Assembly (NCBI GenBank): GCA_016704655.1
Contig: JADIZR010000007.1
Span: forward strand, 186,001-250,000
From: Pseudomonadota bacterium
GTDB lineage: Bacteria; Pseudomonadota; Gammaproteobacteria; Steroidobacterales; Steroidobacteraceae
Length of the DNA: 64,000 nt
Direction: 5' to 3'
Shown here: positions 7,322 through 15,402 of the stretch, piece by piece
Layout of the letters: each line of letters begins with the position of its first letter
Numbering within the stretch: position 1 is the stretch's first letter
Notes under the pieces: model-generated
What the model was told of the DNA's origin: nothing
The model's database searches: none
What the model saw: the letters and a program-made list of their open reading frames with translations, nothing else
Program-made: the position numbers and the translations under genes

Positions 7322-8242
7322 ATGGCCAAACCCACGATCAACAACATGGCGGTGTTCTGCGATTTTGAGAACGTCGCCCTGGGCGTGCGCGATGCGCGCT
7401 ACGCGAAGTTCGACATCGACAAGGTGCTCGAGCGCCTGCTGCTGAAGGGCAGCATCGTCGTCAAGAAGGCGTACTGCGACTGGGAGCGGTACAAGGAATT
7501 CAAGGGACCGATGCACGAAGCATCGTTCGAACTCATCGAGATCCCGCACGTGCGCATGTCGGGCAAGAATTCGGCCGACATCCGCATGGTGGTCGACGCG
7601 CTCGACCTCTGCTACACCAAGGCGCACGTCGACACGTTCGTGATCGTGAGCGGCGACTCCGATTTCTCGCCGCTGGTCAGCAAGCTGCGCGAGAACAACA
7701 AGCTCGTCATCGGCGTCGGCGTGAAGAGCTCAACGTCGGACCTGCTGATCGCAAACTGCGACGAGTTCATCTACTACGACGACCTGGTGCGCAAGGAAGA
7801 ACAGCGCAGCCGGCGCAAGAAGCCGCCCGCCGCTGCAGCGCCCGCTGGCAAGCAGGCTGCTGCCGGGAGACAAACCCCGCAGTCCGCGCCGCCTGCACTC
7901 GCTCCCGTGCAGGCAGCCGATGCAACCGACGCGCCTGCCCCGGCGGCCGAACCTTCCCGCAGGGCGCCGTCGCGCACCAAGTCCGACGACGAGAAGAAGC
8001 AGGAAGCGTTCGACCAGGTGCTCGCCACGATCGAAGCGCTGGCGGACGAACGCGAGGCAGACGAGAAGATCTGGGGCTCGATGATCAAGCAGACGCTGAA
8101 GCGCCAGCGCCCCGGGTTCAACGAGAGCTACCACGGCTTCCGCAGCTTCAACCAGCTGCTCGAGGAGGCGCGCGACCGCAAGTTGATCGAGCTGGAAAAG
8201 GACGAGAAATCTGGCGGTTACGTCGTCAAGGCAGTGACCTGA
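7322..8242 (+). CDS. NYN-domain ribonuclease with C-terminal LOTUS (OST-HTH) domain
   Basis: A 306-aa protein. Residues ~8-160 form a NYN/PIN-like nuclease domain with the family's acidic residues: FCDFENV (D14), NSADIRMVVDALDL and VSGDSDFSPLV. A low-complexity linker rich in Ala, Pro, Lys and Arg (about 165-240) follows. Residues ~245-306 are a LOTUS/OST-HTH winged-helix module (WGSMIKQTLKRQRPGFNES, GFRSFNQLLEEA). LOTUS domains bind RNA, so this is probably an RNA-processing or RNA-decay enzyme. The target is unknown. It precedes the TIR-TPR gene by only 17 nt on the same strand. Confidence 0.88.
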   Translation: MAKPTINNMAVFCDFENVALGVRDARYAKFDIDKVLERLLLKGSIVVKKAYCDWERYKEFKGPMHEASFELIEIPHVRMSGKNSADIRMVVDALDLCYTKAHVDTFVIVSGDSDFSPLVSKLRENNKLVIGVGVKSSTSDLLIANCDEFIYYDDLVRKEEQRSRRKKPPAAAAPAGKQAAAGRQTPQSAPPALAPVQAADATDAPAPAAEPSRRAPSRTKSDDEKKQEAFDQVLATIEALADEREADEKIWGSMIKQTLKRQRPGFNESYHGFRSFNQLLEEARDRKLIELEKDEKSGGYVVKAVT

Positions 8243-8259
8243 GTTGCCAGGGGTCGAGC

Positions 8260-10035
8260 ATGGCTGACGTTTTCATTTCGTATGCTCGCAGCGACAAAGC
8301 TCGCGTTGCGCCGCTCGTGGCTGCGATCGAGGCGAAAGGCTGGACAGTCTGGTGGGACCCGGAAATCGACGCCGGGCAGCAGTTCGACGACCAGATCGAA
8401 GCCGAACTGCTGGCGGCCGCAGCGGTTGTCGTGGTCTGGACGGCAAACTCGGTCAGCTCCCGCTGGGTGCGTGGCGAGGCGCGCGAAGCCGCCGACCGCA
8501 ACATCCTGGTGCCCGTGCGCTTCGATGCGGCTCGCCTGCCGATGGACGTGCGCGCGATCCACACCATCGATCTCGACACGTGGAACGAAGACATCGGCAG
8601 CGCATCGTTCCAGGATCTCTCACGCGCGCTCGATGCCATGATCGCGCGCCAGCGCAAGACGACCGCCGGCGCGCAGTCCGGCGCCGGAATTGCGACGCCG
8701 GCCACCCCGGCGCAGCTGCGCGTTTCGATCTGCGTGCTGCCGTTCTCGAACATGAGCGGCGACCTCGAGCAGGAATATTTCAGCGACGGGATCAGCGAGG
8801 ACATCATCACTGACCTCAGCAAGGTTTCCGCGCTCGCCGTGGTCTCGCGCAACACTGCGTTCACGTTCAAGGGCAAGAACGTCGACCTGCCGCAGGTGGC
8901 CCGTCAGTTGAAAGTGAACTACGTGCTCGAAGGCAGCGTGCGCCGCGCGGGCGGACGGGTGCGCATCACGGCCCAGCTGATCGAGGCGTCGAGCGACAAC
9001 CACCTCTGGGCCGAGCGCTACGACCGCGACCTGAACGACATCTTCGCGCTGCAGGACGAGATCTCCGAGGCGATCGTCACAGCACTGAAACTCAAGCTGC
9101 TGCCGGAGGAAAAGAAGGCGATCGAGCAACGCGGTACGACGAACCTGCAGGCCTATAACCTCTACCTGATGGCTCGGCAGCGTTACGCCACCGGGCAGAT
9201 GTCGGACTCGCGCAGGAGTGACACGGTCATACGCCTGTGTCGCGGCGCCATCGAACTCGACCCGAACTACGCTCGCGCGTGGGCACTCATGGCGACCGCA
9301 CAGCGCCACCGCATGTACGCAACCGGCAAAGGCGATAACGGGTCCGCCGCGGCTGCGCGTGCAATTGAACTCGACGCGAATCTCGCGGAGGCGCACGCCG
9401 CCAAGGCCGGCGTCCTTGCCGCCGCGGGAGACTACGGCGCCGCAGAAAAAGAACTGGCGGTCGCGATGCGACTGGACCCCGACTCCGTGGACGTGATGCA
9501 GGAGGCTGCGCGCCTCCATTTCATGCTGAAACGCTACGACAAGGCCGCGGCCAGTTGGGACAGATACGCGACCCTGGTCGAGACGGACATCGCGTCCGGC
9601 GGCTTGCTAATCACTTGCTACACAGCACTAGGCGACAGGGCCAACGTCGAGCGAGTGGCGCAACGCACGATGGCCCGCGCGGAGAAGGCGGTTGCAACCG
9701 ATGCCGACAACGGCTCCGCGATGGCGACGATCTTCAGCTGTCTCCTCTGCCTCGGTGAAACCGAGCGGGCCAAGGAATGGGCGCGGCGCGCCGTGCTGAT
9801 CGACCCGGACAATCTCGGCATGCGCTACAACCTGGCGTGCGATTTCGTCGTTGCGGTTCACGATCACGACATGGCGCTCGAAATGCTGCGCCCCGTCTGC
9901 CGCAACTCCGGCCACGAGCAGATCGCGTGGATCGCCGCGGACCCCGACATGGATCCGCTGCGCGACGACCCTCGATTCAAGGAACTGGTGGCGGAGGCAG
10001 AAGCACGCCTGGCGGCAGTGCAGACCCTGCGATAA
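8260..10035 (+). CDS. TIR domain - TolB-like domain - TPR protein
   Basis: A 591-aa cytoplasmic protein. Residues 1-125 are a TIR fold (ADVFISYARSDKARV, WWDPEIDAGQQFDDQIEAEL, VVVWTANSVSSRWV). Residues ~150-290 resemble the TolB/FlgO-like region found in class-III-cyclase and CadC-type proteins (VLPFSNMSGD, YFSDGISEDIITDLS, YVLEGSVRR, LWAERYDRDL). The remainder is TPR repeats. It lacks the cyclase catalytic domain often present in this architecture. The residue aligned with the catalytic Glu of NAD-cleaving TIRs appears to be Asp (QFDD), so enzymatic activity is uncertain. The stop codon lies one base from the 3' end of the tRNA-Arg gene on the other strand. Confidence 0.88.
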   Translation: MADVFISYARSDKARVAPLVAAIEAKGWTVWWDPEIDAGQQFDDQIEAELLAAAAVVVVWTANSVSSRWVRGEAREAADRNILVPVRFDAARLPMDVRAIHTIDLDTWNEDIGSASFQDLSRALDAMIARQRKTTAGAQSGAGIATPATPAQLRVSICVLPFSNMSGDLEQEYFSDGISEDIITDLSKVSALAVVSRNTAFTFKGKNVDLPQVARQLKVNYVLEGSVRRAGGRVRITAQLIEASSDNHLWAERYDRDLNDIFALQDEISEAIVTALKLKLLPEEKKAIEQRGTTNLQAYNLYLMARQRYATGQMSDSRRSDTVIRLCRGAIELDPNYARAWALMATAQRHRMYATGKGDNGSAAAARAIELDANLAEAHAAKAGVLAAAGDYGAAEKELAVAMRLDPDSVDVMQEAARLHFMLKRYDKAAASWDRYATLVETDIASGGLLITCYTALGDRANVERVAQRTMARAEKAVATDADNGSAMATIFSCLLCLGETERAKEWARRAVLIDPDNLGMRYNLACDFVVAVHDHDMALEMLRPVCRNSGHEQIAWIAADPDMDPLRDDPRFKELVAEAEARLAAVQTLR

Positions 10036-10036
10036 A

Positions 10037-10113
10037 TGGCGCACCCGACTGGATTCGAACCAGTGACCTTCGCCTTCGGAGGGCGACACTCTATCCAGCT
10101 GAGCTACGGGCGC
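10037..10113 (-). tRNA. tRNA-Arg (anticodon CCG)
   Basis: Read on the minus strand, the 77 nt fold as a full cloverleaf. The acceptor GCGCCCG pairs with CGGGTGC. The D arm contains GCTC-AGCTGGATAGA. The anticodon stem TCGCC/GGCGA encloses loop CTCCGAA, giving anticodon CCG, which reads CGG. The T arm contains GGTTCGAATCC. A genome-encoded CCA ends the gene. It is a single gene, not part of an array. Confidence 0.96.
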
Positions 10114-10141
10114 GTGGCGGGACCCCGCAAAAGGGGCGGGA

Positions 10142-10170
10142 ATCATAGCCCCGGAGGCCCTGCGCGTCCA
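10142..10170 (-). promoter_or_regulatory. Probable promoter of tRNA-Arg
   Basis: On the minus strand TGGACG (10165-10170), 17 nt, then TATGAT (10142-10147). A GC-rich discriminator (TCCCGCCCC) follows, as is usual for stringently controlled stable-RNA genes. The tRNA begins about 29 nt downstream. Confidence 0.5.
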
Positions 10171-10289
10171 TTTGAGCCGGTCGCGGGCCCAGGCCGTTGC
10201 GCTCGGGCCAGGGGTCGCGGGGTGCGCCGCGGCCTGATCTGCACGTTATACTTCGCGGCCTCGCCAAAACCGCCGTCCGGAGTTCGACC

Positions 10290-10799
10290 GTGAGTGCAGA
10301 GCACGATCGCAAGTTTTTCGACACTTTCATGCTGATCCTCGGCATCCTCGCTGCCATCACCATTGGCCTGATGCTGCTGGCGGGCATGATCTCCGAGCGG
10401 ACTTCGAAGCAGTTCCACGACGAGGACCCGCGCAAGGTCGAGGAAACCCTGGCACGCATCGCACCGGTCGGTCGCGTAGCCGTCGCGGGCCAGGACAACT
10501 CCGCGCTGGCACTACCTGCTGCGGCGCCAACGGCAGCGGCCGTCGACCTGCCGGGTGAGCAGGTTTACCAGCAAGTCTGCACGGTGTGCCATGGTGCCGC
10601 CGTCGCGGGCGCACCTAAGACGGGCGACAAGGTCGCGTGGGCGCCGCGCATCGCACAGGGCATCGACGTGCTGCACCAGCATTCGATCGAGGGTTTCCAG
10701 GGCAAGGCGGGCTACATGCCGCCGAAAGGTGGCCGCACGGACCTGAGCGACCAGTCCGTCATGAACGCCGTGGACTACCTGGTCAGCCAGGCGCAGTAA
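10290..10799 (+). CDS. Cytochrome c5-like membrane-anchored monoheme protein
   Basis: 169 aa. An uncleaved N-terminal membrane helix (about residues 11-33, FMLILGILAAITIGLMLLAG) is followed by a charged stalk (ERTSKQFHDEDPRKVEE), an Ala/Pro linker and one cytochrome c domain. Its haem site is CTVCHG and the probable Met ligand lies in GYMPPKGG. This is the usual c5/c555 arrangement in gammaproteobacterial respiratory chains. The start is GTG 10290; the longer frame from 10197 is out-competed by this N-terminus. The gene runs straight into the DUF4136 lipoprotein gene (4-nt gap). Confidence 0.88.
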   Translation: MSAEHDRKFFDTFMLILGILAAITIGLMLLAGMISERTSKQFHDEDPRKVEETLARIAPVGRVAVAGQDNSALALPAAAPTAAAVDLPGEQVYQQVCTVCHGAAVAGAPKTGDKVAWAPRIAQGIDVLHQHSIEGFQGKAGYMPPKGGRTDLSDQSVMNAVDYLVSQAQ

Positions 10800-10803
10800 G
10801 CGC

Positions 10804-11364
10804 GTGCTCGCCCGTTTCGTCCGCACCATCGTCGTTGCCACCGCGGTGGCCGGCTTCGTCGCGGGCTGCGCTGCGCCGCCGCCGAAGCCCGACACGATGC
10901 GCGACCCCAGCGTCAATTTCTCGAACTTCAAGACGTTCGGCTGGACGGCGGGAGGCACGGTCGACGCGGGAGACGCTCTGCTCAAATTGCTCGACGCGAA
11001 CATCCGCGCCGCCGTCGTCGACGTGATGCAGCGGAAGGGCTACGTCGAGGCGCCCGCCGGCACGACGCCAGACCTGCGCATCGTCTACGAGACTGCGAAG
11101 GCGGAGAAGCTCGAGAACAATCCGGTGCGCGTCGGCATCGGCGTCGGCAGCTGGGGCGGCAACATGGGTGGCTCGGTCAGCATGGGCAGCCCGAGCGTCC
11201 GCAACTTCACCGAAGGCACGCTCGTCGTGCACGCCATCGATACGGCCCGCAACGTCGAAGTCTGGCAGGGCCGCGTCTCCGGCAAGATGACGAAGGGCAG
11301 CGTCGAACCAGCCGCCATCCGCCAGGCCGTCGGGGTGGCGATGGCGGACTTTCCGGTGCGTTAG
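10804..11364 (+). CDS. DUF4136-type lipoprotein
   Basis: A 186-aa lipoprotein. The signal peptide MLARFVRTIVVATAVAGFVAGC has lipobox FVAGC, so the mature protein begins at the lipidated Cys. The remainder matches the DUF4136 pattern: SNFKTFGWTAGG near the start, an IRAAVVDVMQRKGYVE helix, a Gly-rich GVGSWGGNMGGSVSMG segment and a C-terminal EGTLVVHAIDTARNVEVWQG strand pair. It starts with GTG. The biochemical role of the family is unknown; members sit in the envelope. It is co-transcribed with the cytochrome c5 gene and followed by the hairpin-rich spacer before ntrX. Confidence 0.82.
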   Translation: MLARFVRTIVVATAVAGFVAGCAAPPPKPDTMRDPSVNFSNFKTFGWTAGGTVDAGDALLKLLDANIRAAVVDVMQRKGYVEAPAGTTPDLRIVYETAKAEKLENNPVRVGIGVGSWGGNMGGSVSMGSPSVRNFTEGTLVVHAIDTARNVEVWQGRVSGKMTKGSVEPAAIRQAVGVAMADFPVR

Positions 11365-11405
11365 TTAGCGCTGGGAGTAGCGACCCAGGACGGAGGGTCG
11401 GTGAG

Positions 11406-11481
11406 GGCGTTCGTTCCGGGTCTTCTCCGGGCGAGCGGAAAGGCAGACACGCTCGCCCGGAGAAGACCCGGAACGAACGCC
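11406..11481. repeat. Long perfect hairpin P1 (32-bp stem, 12-nt loop)
   Basis: The arm 11406-11437 is the exact reverse complement of 11450-11481. The loop is GAAAGGCAGACA (11438-11449). The dyad continues imperfectly outward (GGTCG on both sides). There is no U tract, so it is not a standard terminator. The inner ten base pairs and the loop match hairpin P2 in opposite orientation. The outer arms differ between the two, yet each is perfectly self-complementary. Confidence 0.9.
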
Positions 11482-11595
11482 TGATCGACCGCGCCTGTGT
11501 AGCCGCCAAAGCCCGAGAATTCGCACGGCGGATGCAACATCAGCCAGCCTGGGCTTCCGTTGCGTCGCTCAATCACGCCACTGTGGTCGCCAAGG

Positions 11596-11663
11596 AGCGC
11601 TGCCCTGTTCTTTCCGGCGAGCGTATCTGCCTTTCCGCTCGCCGGAAAGAACAGGGCAGCGCT
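11596..11663. repeat. Long perfect hairpin P2 (28-bp stem, 12-nt loop)
   Basis: The arm 11596-11623 is the exact reverse complement of 11636-11663. The loop is TATCTGCCTTTC, whose complement GAAAGGCAGATA differs from the P1 loop by one base. Degenerate similarity between the flanks (AATCACG and GCGTCG on both sides) extends the dyad to roughly 11560-11710. The 442-bp spacer 11365-11806 holds P1, P2 and the heptad tract next to ntrX, and I see no gene in it. Confidence 0.9.
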
Positions 11664-11766
11664 ACCTTCGCGACGTGGCCATGGACCAACGTGATTCGCT
11701 TACGACGCGACGACGCTTGTCTCTGAAACGGTCCCCGCATCGATGGCGGCTGAGGGGTCAGGTTGC

Positions 11767-11806
11767 AATGCACCTCCGACTAACCCCCAACCCCTATCCC
11801 CTTCCC
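11767..11806. repeat. C-rich heptad repeat R1 (G-quadruplex-prone on minus strand)
   Basis: A leader GCACCTCCGACTAA is followed by 7-nt units of type NNNCCCC (AACCCCC, AACCCCT, ATCCCCT, TCCC). It runs to the base before the ntrX stop codon. The same leader and units recur at 41379-41408 and 43267-43308. Confidence 0.75.
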
Positions 11807-13168
11807 TCAGTCGTCCGCCTGGCGGAAGTCCACTCCCAGCGAACGGAGTTTGCGGTACAGGTGCGTGCGCTCCATGCCCACGCGCTTCGCGAGCTGGCCG
11901 ACCTTGCCATTGCAGAGCTGCAGCTGCTGCGTCAGGTAGGCGCGCTCGAAATGCTCGCGGGCTTCGCGCAGGGGCAACGCCAGCAGGTCCTGCTTAACCA
12001 GCGGTTCGTCGACCGGCGACTGTGAGGAAATCTCGCGCTCGATTTCCTCGAGGCGGATTTCCTCGGGCCCGCCCTGGATCAGCAGGCGCTGGACCAGGTT
12101 CTTGAGCTCGCGGATGTTGCCGGGCCACGGATAGTTGCGCAGCCGGTTCTGTGCCGCGACGCCGAAGCGCCGGAACGGCAAGCGCTCGTCGTCGACGAGG
12201 CGATCGACGTAATAGCGCAGCAGCTCCGGCACGTCCTCGGCGTACTCGCGCAGCGGCGGCACCCGCAGCGTCAACACGTTCAGGTTCGACAGCAGGTCCA
12301 GCCGGAACGGCACCGGGCCACGCGTTTCGAAGCCGGGCTGCGCGGACGAGAGGATGCGCACGTCGAACCGCCGTGGCGCGCCGCGGCCACCCTTGCGCTG
12401 GAACGTGCCCGATTCGAACACAGCCAGCAGCAGCCGCTGCGCACCCGGTGGCAGATCCTCGAGGCCGTTGATGAACAGCACGCCACCCTGCGCCTGCTCG
12501 AGCAGGCCCGCGGTCACGCCGCTCTCATTCTCGACGCCGAGCAACACGTCTTCGGCATTGCCCTCGGTGATCGCGCCGGCGGAAAGGCTGACGATCGGAG
12601 CAGTGGAACGCGCACTCAGCGCGTGAATGTAGCGGGCGAAAGCCTCGCGGCCGGTTCCCGGCTCGCCGAGCACCAGCACCGGCGCGTCGTGCGGGGCGAT
12701 CTGTTTCACCTTTTCACGCAGGTCGCGCATCAGGCGGCTGCGTCCCACGGGTGCAATCAGCGGCGGTACCAGCGTCCGCGTGGCTCGCTGCCGGCGCTTG
12801 CCCTCCTCGAGCGAGCGCGCGACGGTCCGCAGCAGCTTGGCCAGCGAGAGCGGCTTCTCGACATAGTCGATCGCGCCGAGCCGTGTGGCTTCGACGGCAG
12901 TTTCGACCGTGCCGTGGCCGGACATCATGACGACCGGCGCCGTGAGCGCCTGCGACTGTTGCCACTCGCGCAACAGGCTGATGCCATCGGTGTCGGGCAT
13001 CCAGATGTCGAGCAGGACGAGGTCTGGCGCCTGCTGCGCGCAGGCGGCGCGCGCTTCGGCGGCATTGCCCGCAGTTTCGACCGTGTAGCCCTCCTCCGAG
13101 AGTATTTCCCGGACGAGTTCACGAATGTCGTTCTCGTCGTCGACGACGAGTATCCGCGCGTTGGTCAT
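11807..13168 (-). CDS. ntrX: NtrX-family response regulator with degenerate AAA+ domain
   Basis: A 453-aa DNA-binding response regulator. The receiver domain (1-120) has acidic pocket DDEND, phosphoacceptor Asp in LVLLDIWMPD, Thr/Ser in MMSGHG and Lys in YVEKP. The AAA+ region (about 140-380) keeps a Walker A-like GEPGTGREAFARY and the R-finger region. However, the sigma-54 contact loop GAFTGA is replaced by SGVTAG, and Walker B reads VLFINGLEDL instead of TLFLDEI. It probably cannot activate sigma-54 promoters. The C-terminal Fis-type HTH is intact (LAKRVGMERTHLYRKLRSLG). It is the last gene of the operon; its ATG overlaps the ntrY stop by 4 nt. Confidence 0.9.
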   Translation of the reverse strand: MTNARILVVDDENDIRELVREILSEEGYTVETAGNAAEARAACAQQAPDLVLLDIWMPDTDGISLLREWQQSQALTAPVVMMSGHGTVETAVEATRLGAIDYVEKPLSLAKLLRTVARSLEEGKRRQRATRTLVPPLIAPVGRSRLMRDLREKVKQIAPHDAPVLVLGEPGTGREAFARYIHALSARSTAPIVSLSAGAITEGNAEDVLLGVENESGVTAGLLEQAQGGVLFINGLEDLPPGAQRLLLAVFESGTFQRKGGRGAPRRFDVRILSSAQPGFETRGPVPFRLDLLSNLNVLTLRVPPLREYAEDVPELLRYYVDRLVDDERLPFRRFGVAAQNRLRNYPWPGNIRELKNLVQRLLIQGGPEEIRLEEIEREISSQSPVDEPLVKQDLLALPLREAREHFERAYLTQQLQLCNGKVGQLAKRVGMERTHLYRKLRSLGVDFRQADD

Positions 13169-15402
13169 GCGCGTTCTCTCCTTGGCTCCAAGCTGCCGCG
13201 CCTGAGCGCGTTCTCCGCCGCTGCTTCGCGCAACGGCAGATCGATACGAACCTGTGCGCCGCCGCCGGCGCGGTTGTCGGCCTCGATGTGCCCGCCGTGT
13301 TCTTCCACGATCTTGCGGACGATCGCGAGCCCCAGACCCGTGCCCTTGGTCTTCGTGGTCACGTACGGATCGAACACCTGCCCGATCAGCTCGCGCTGGA
13401 ACCCGGGCCCATTGTCCTCCACCGTGATGCGCGCCACGTCAGATTCGTCGCGCGCGACGCGCCGCGTCGACACCGCGATCGAACCATCGGCCTGCCCTTC
13501 GAGCGCCTCGACGGCGTTGGTGAGCAGGTTGTTGAGCAATTGTCGCAGGCGGCCGGGGTCGGCAACCACGGTTTCGATCCCCGGGTCGAGTTCGACCTTG
13601 AGGCGCACCCCGCGGATTGCTCCCTGTGCCCGGTAGAGGTCGCTGACCTCGGTCACCATCTTGTTGAGGTCGACCGTGGCCATCTCGAGCCGCGGCGCAC
13701 GCGCGTATTCGCTGAAGGCATTGACCATTTCCTTCATCGCCTCGACCTGCTGCACGATCGTCTCGGTCGCGCGCTCGAGCATCTGCACATCCTTGGGATC
13801 GGTCATGCCCGGCAGCAGCTTGTGCCGCAAGCGCTCGGCGGACAGGCGGATCGGCGTGAGCGGGTTCTTGATCTCGTGGGCCAGGCGGCGGGCCACTTCG
13901 CCCCACGCGGCCTCGCGCTGCGCCTGCAGCATCACGGTGATGTCGTCGAACACGAGCACGTAGCCACCCGGCGTATCGCCTTCCACCGGCAGCGGCGTGC
14001 ACGCGCACATCAGGATACGGCGCCCGCCACCGGTCTGGAACGTGAACTGCTCGCGCCATTCGACGGCGCCCGTCGCGAACCGCTGCTGGCAGGCTTCCGC
14101 GAACTGGCGCGCGAGGCTCGGAGGCTCCGCGCCGGCGGTGCCAAACTGCGCGCCCACGCGCGATTCGATGTCTTCGCCCAGGATCATCGCCGCCGCACGG
14201 TTTGCCGTGCGCACGCGCCAATCCGGCTCGAGTGAAATCACGCCCGTCGACAGCCGCGCCAGGATGACCGCGAGTTTGGCGCGCTCGGTCTCCGCCGCCA
14301 GTTGCGCGCGGCGCTGGTCTTCACGGGCATGCCGCAGCCGCCTGGTCATGTCGTTGAACGAATGCACGAGGAAACCCATCTCGTCGTGCGACGTGAGCGG
14401 TAGCTTCGTGTCGAGGTCGCCCTGTGCCACGGCGCGCGTGCCCTGCACGAGATCCTGGATTGGCTGTACGAGCCGCTGTGCCGTGAAGATCGCCCCGTAC
14501 CACGCCGCGAGCAGCGACAGCAGCAGCACGACGGTCAGCGTGAGGATGAAACTCGCCTTGAGCGGCCGCCGCAGGTAGTCCTTCTCGCCGAACTGCTGGT
14601 ACGCCGCCTGCACCGTATCCGCCAGCGCGCCGAGCCGCTCCGCGACGGGGTACATGCTCTGCAGCAACAGGCGCTCACCGCCCAGCGCGGGCGATTCACC
14701 GATCGGCACCGCCGTGCGGATCAGGTAGCCGCCGTTCTGCTGCGGTTCGAGGCTCACGAAGGGCTGCCCCTGCCGCAACTGCAGCAGCACCTCGCCCGGG
14801 ACGTCCTCCGGCACGATGTCCGACGACAAGCCCTTGCTCACCGAGATGACACGGCCCGACTCGGTCGCGACCGTGAGTTCGACCGCGCCGACCTGCCGTC
14901 GCATCGCTTCGAGCAGACCGGGCATCGTCGAGCCCGCGATGCCGATTTCCTCGGCGATGGCTTCGGAAGCCGCCAGGTGCTCGCGCATGCGTACTTCCAG
15001 CGCCGAGCGCGACAGCACCAGTGCGTCGTCGAGGCTCTGGCGGATCTCGACGTTGAACCAGCTGTCGATGCCCTTGTTCAGGAACTGCACCGCGAAGAAA
15101 TAAACCAGCAGGATCGGCAGCGTCGCGAGCACGCCGAAAATCCAGACCATGCGCGCCTTGAGCCGCGAGCCGATGACGTGCCCGCGCCAGTCCCGGATCA
15201 GCTGCGTGAGCTTCATGCCGAGCAGCCCCACCAGCACCACGAGGCCGGCGATGTTGATCCCCAGGATCCACGGATGCAGCCGGCTGAACTGCTCCGAGTT
15301 CTGCGCCGTCTGGGCCATGAACAGGATGGCCGCAAGCCAGAGCAGGCCGCCGAGACCCATGGTCACTGCCGAGGCAGCGCGTTTCAGGGTCGGAGCATCC
15401 AT
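13165..15402 (-). CDS. ntrY: NtrY-family sensor histidine kinase
   Basis: A 745-aa inner-membrane sensor kinase. Three hydrophobic segments lie near the N-terminus (about 13-31, 46-66, 86-108), followed by an extracytoplasmic region and a fourth helix (about 283-303). A HAMP linker (RLVQPIQDLVQGTRAVAQGD) and a PAS domain with ILGEDIESRVG follow. The HisKA box is RRLAHEIKNPLTPIRLSAER with the phosphoacceptor His. The ATPase has an N box (LLNNLLTNAVEALE), G1 (VEDNGPGF) and G2 (GTGLGLAIV). It would phosphorylate NtrX, encoded directly downstream. It responds to redox or nitrogen cues in studied species. Its start lies inside the DUF4390 gene end (19-nt overlap). Confidence 0.93.
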   Translation of the reverse strand: MDAPTLKRAASAVTMGLGGLLWLAAILFMAQTAQNSEQFSRLHPWILGINIAGLVVLVGLLGMKLTQLIRDWRGHVIGSRLKARMVWIFGVLATLPILLVYFFAVQFLNKGIDSWFNVEIRQSLDDALVLSRSALEVRMREHLAASEAIAEEIGIAGSTMPGLLEAMRRQVGAVELTVATESGRVISVSKGLSSDIVPEDVPGEVLLQLRQGQPFVSLEPQQNGGYLIRTAVPIGESPALGGERLLLQSMYPVAERLGALADTVQAAYQQFGEKDYLRRPLKASFILTLTVVLLLSLLAAWYGAIFTAQRLVQPIQDLVQGTRAVAQGDLDTKLPLTSHDEMGFLVHSFNDMTRRLRHAREDQRRAQLAAETERAKLAVILARLSTGVISLEPDWRVRTANRAAAMILGEDIESRVGAQFGTAGAEPPSLARQFAEACQQRFATGAVEWREQFTFQTGGGRRILMCACTPLPVEGDTPGGYVLVFDDITVMLQAQREAAWGEVARRLAHEIKNPLTPIRLSAERLRHKLLPGMTDPKDVQMLERATETIVQQVEAMKEMVNAFSEYARAPRLEMATVDLNKMVTEVSDLYRAQGAIRGVRLKVELDPGIETVVADPGRLRQLLNNLLTNAVEALEGQADGSIAVSTRRVARDESDVARITVEDNGPGFQRELIGQVFDPYVTTKTKGTGLGLAIVRKIVEEHGGHIEADNRAGGGAQVRIDLPLREAAAENALRRGSLEPRRERA

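Noticed and set aside
8260..10035. Thoeris anti-phage system
   Set aside because: The TIR protein has TolB-like and TPR parts and no ThsA-type SLOG/Macro effector is nearby.
11406..11663. Integron attC sites or rho-independent terminators
   Set aside because: No RYYYAAC core sites, stems too long and perfect, and no U tract after either hairpin.
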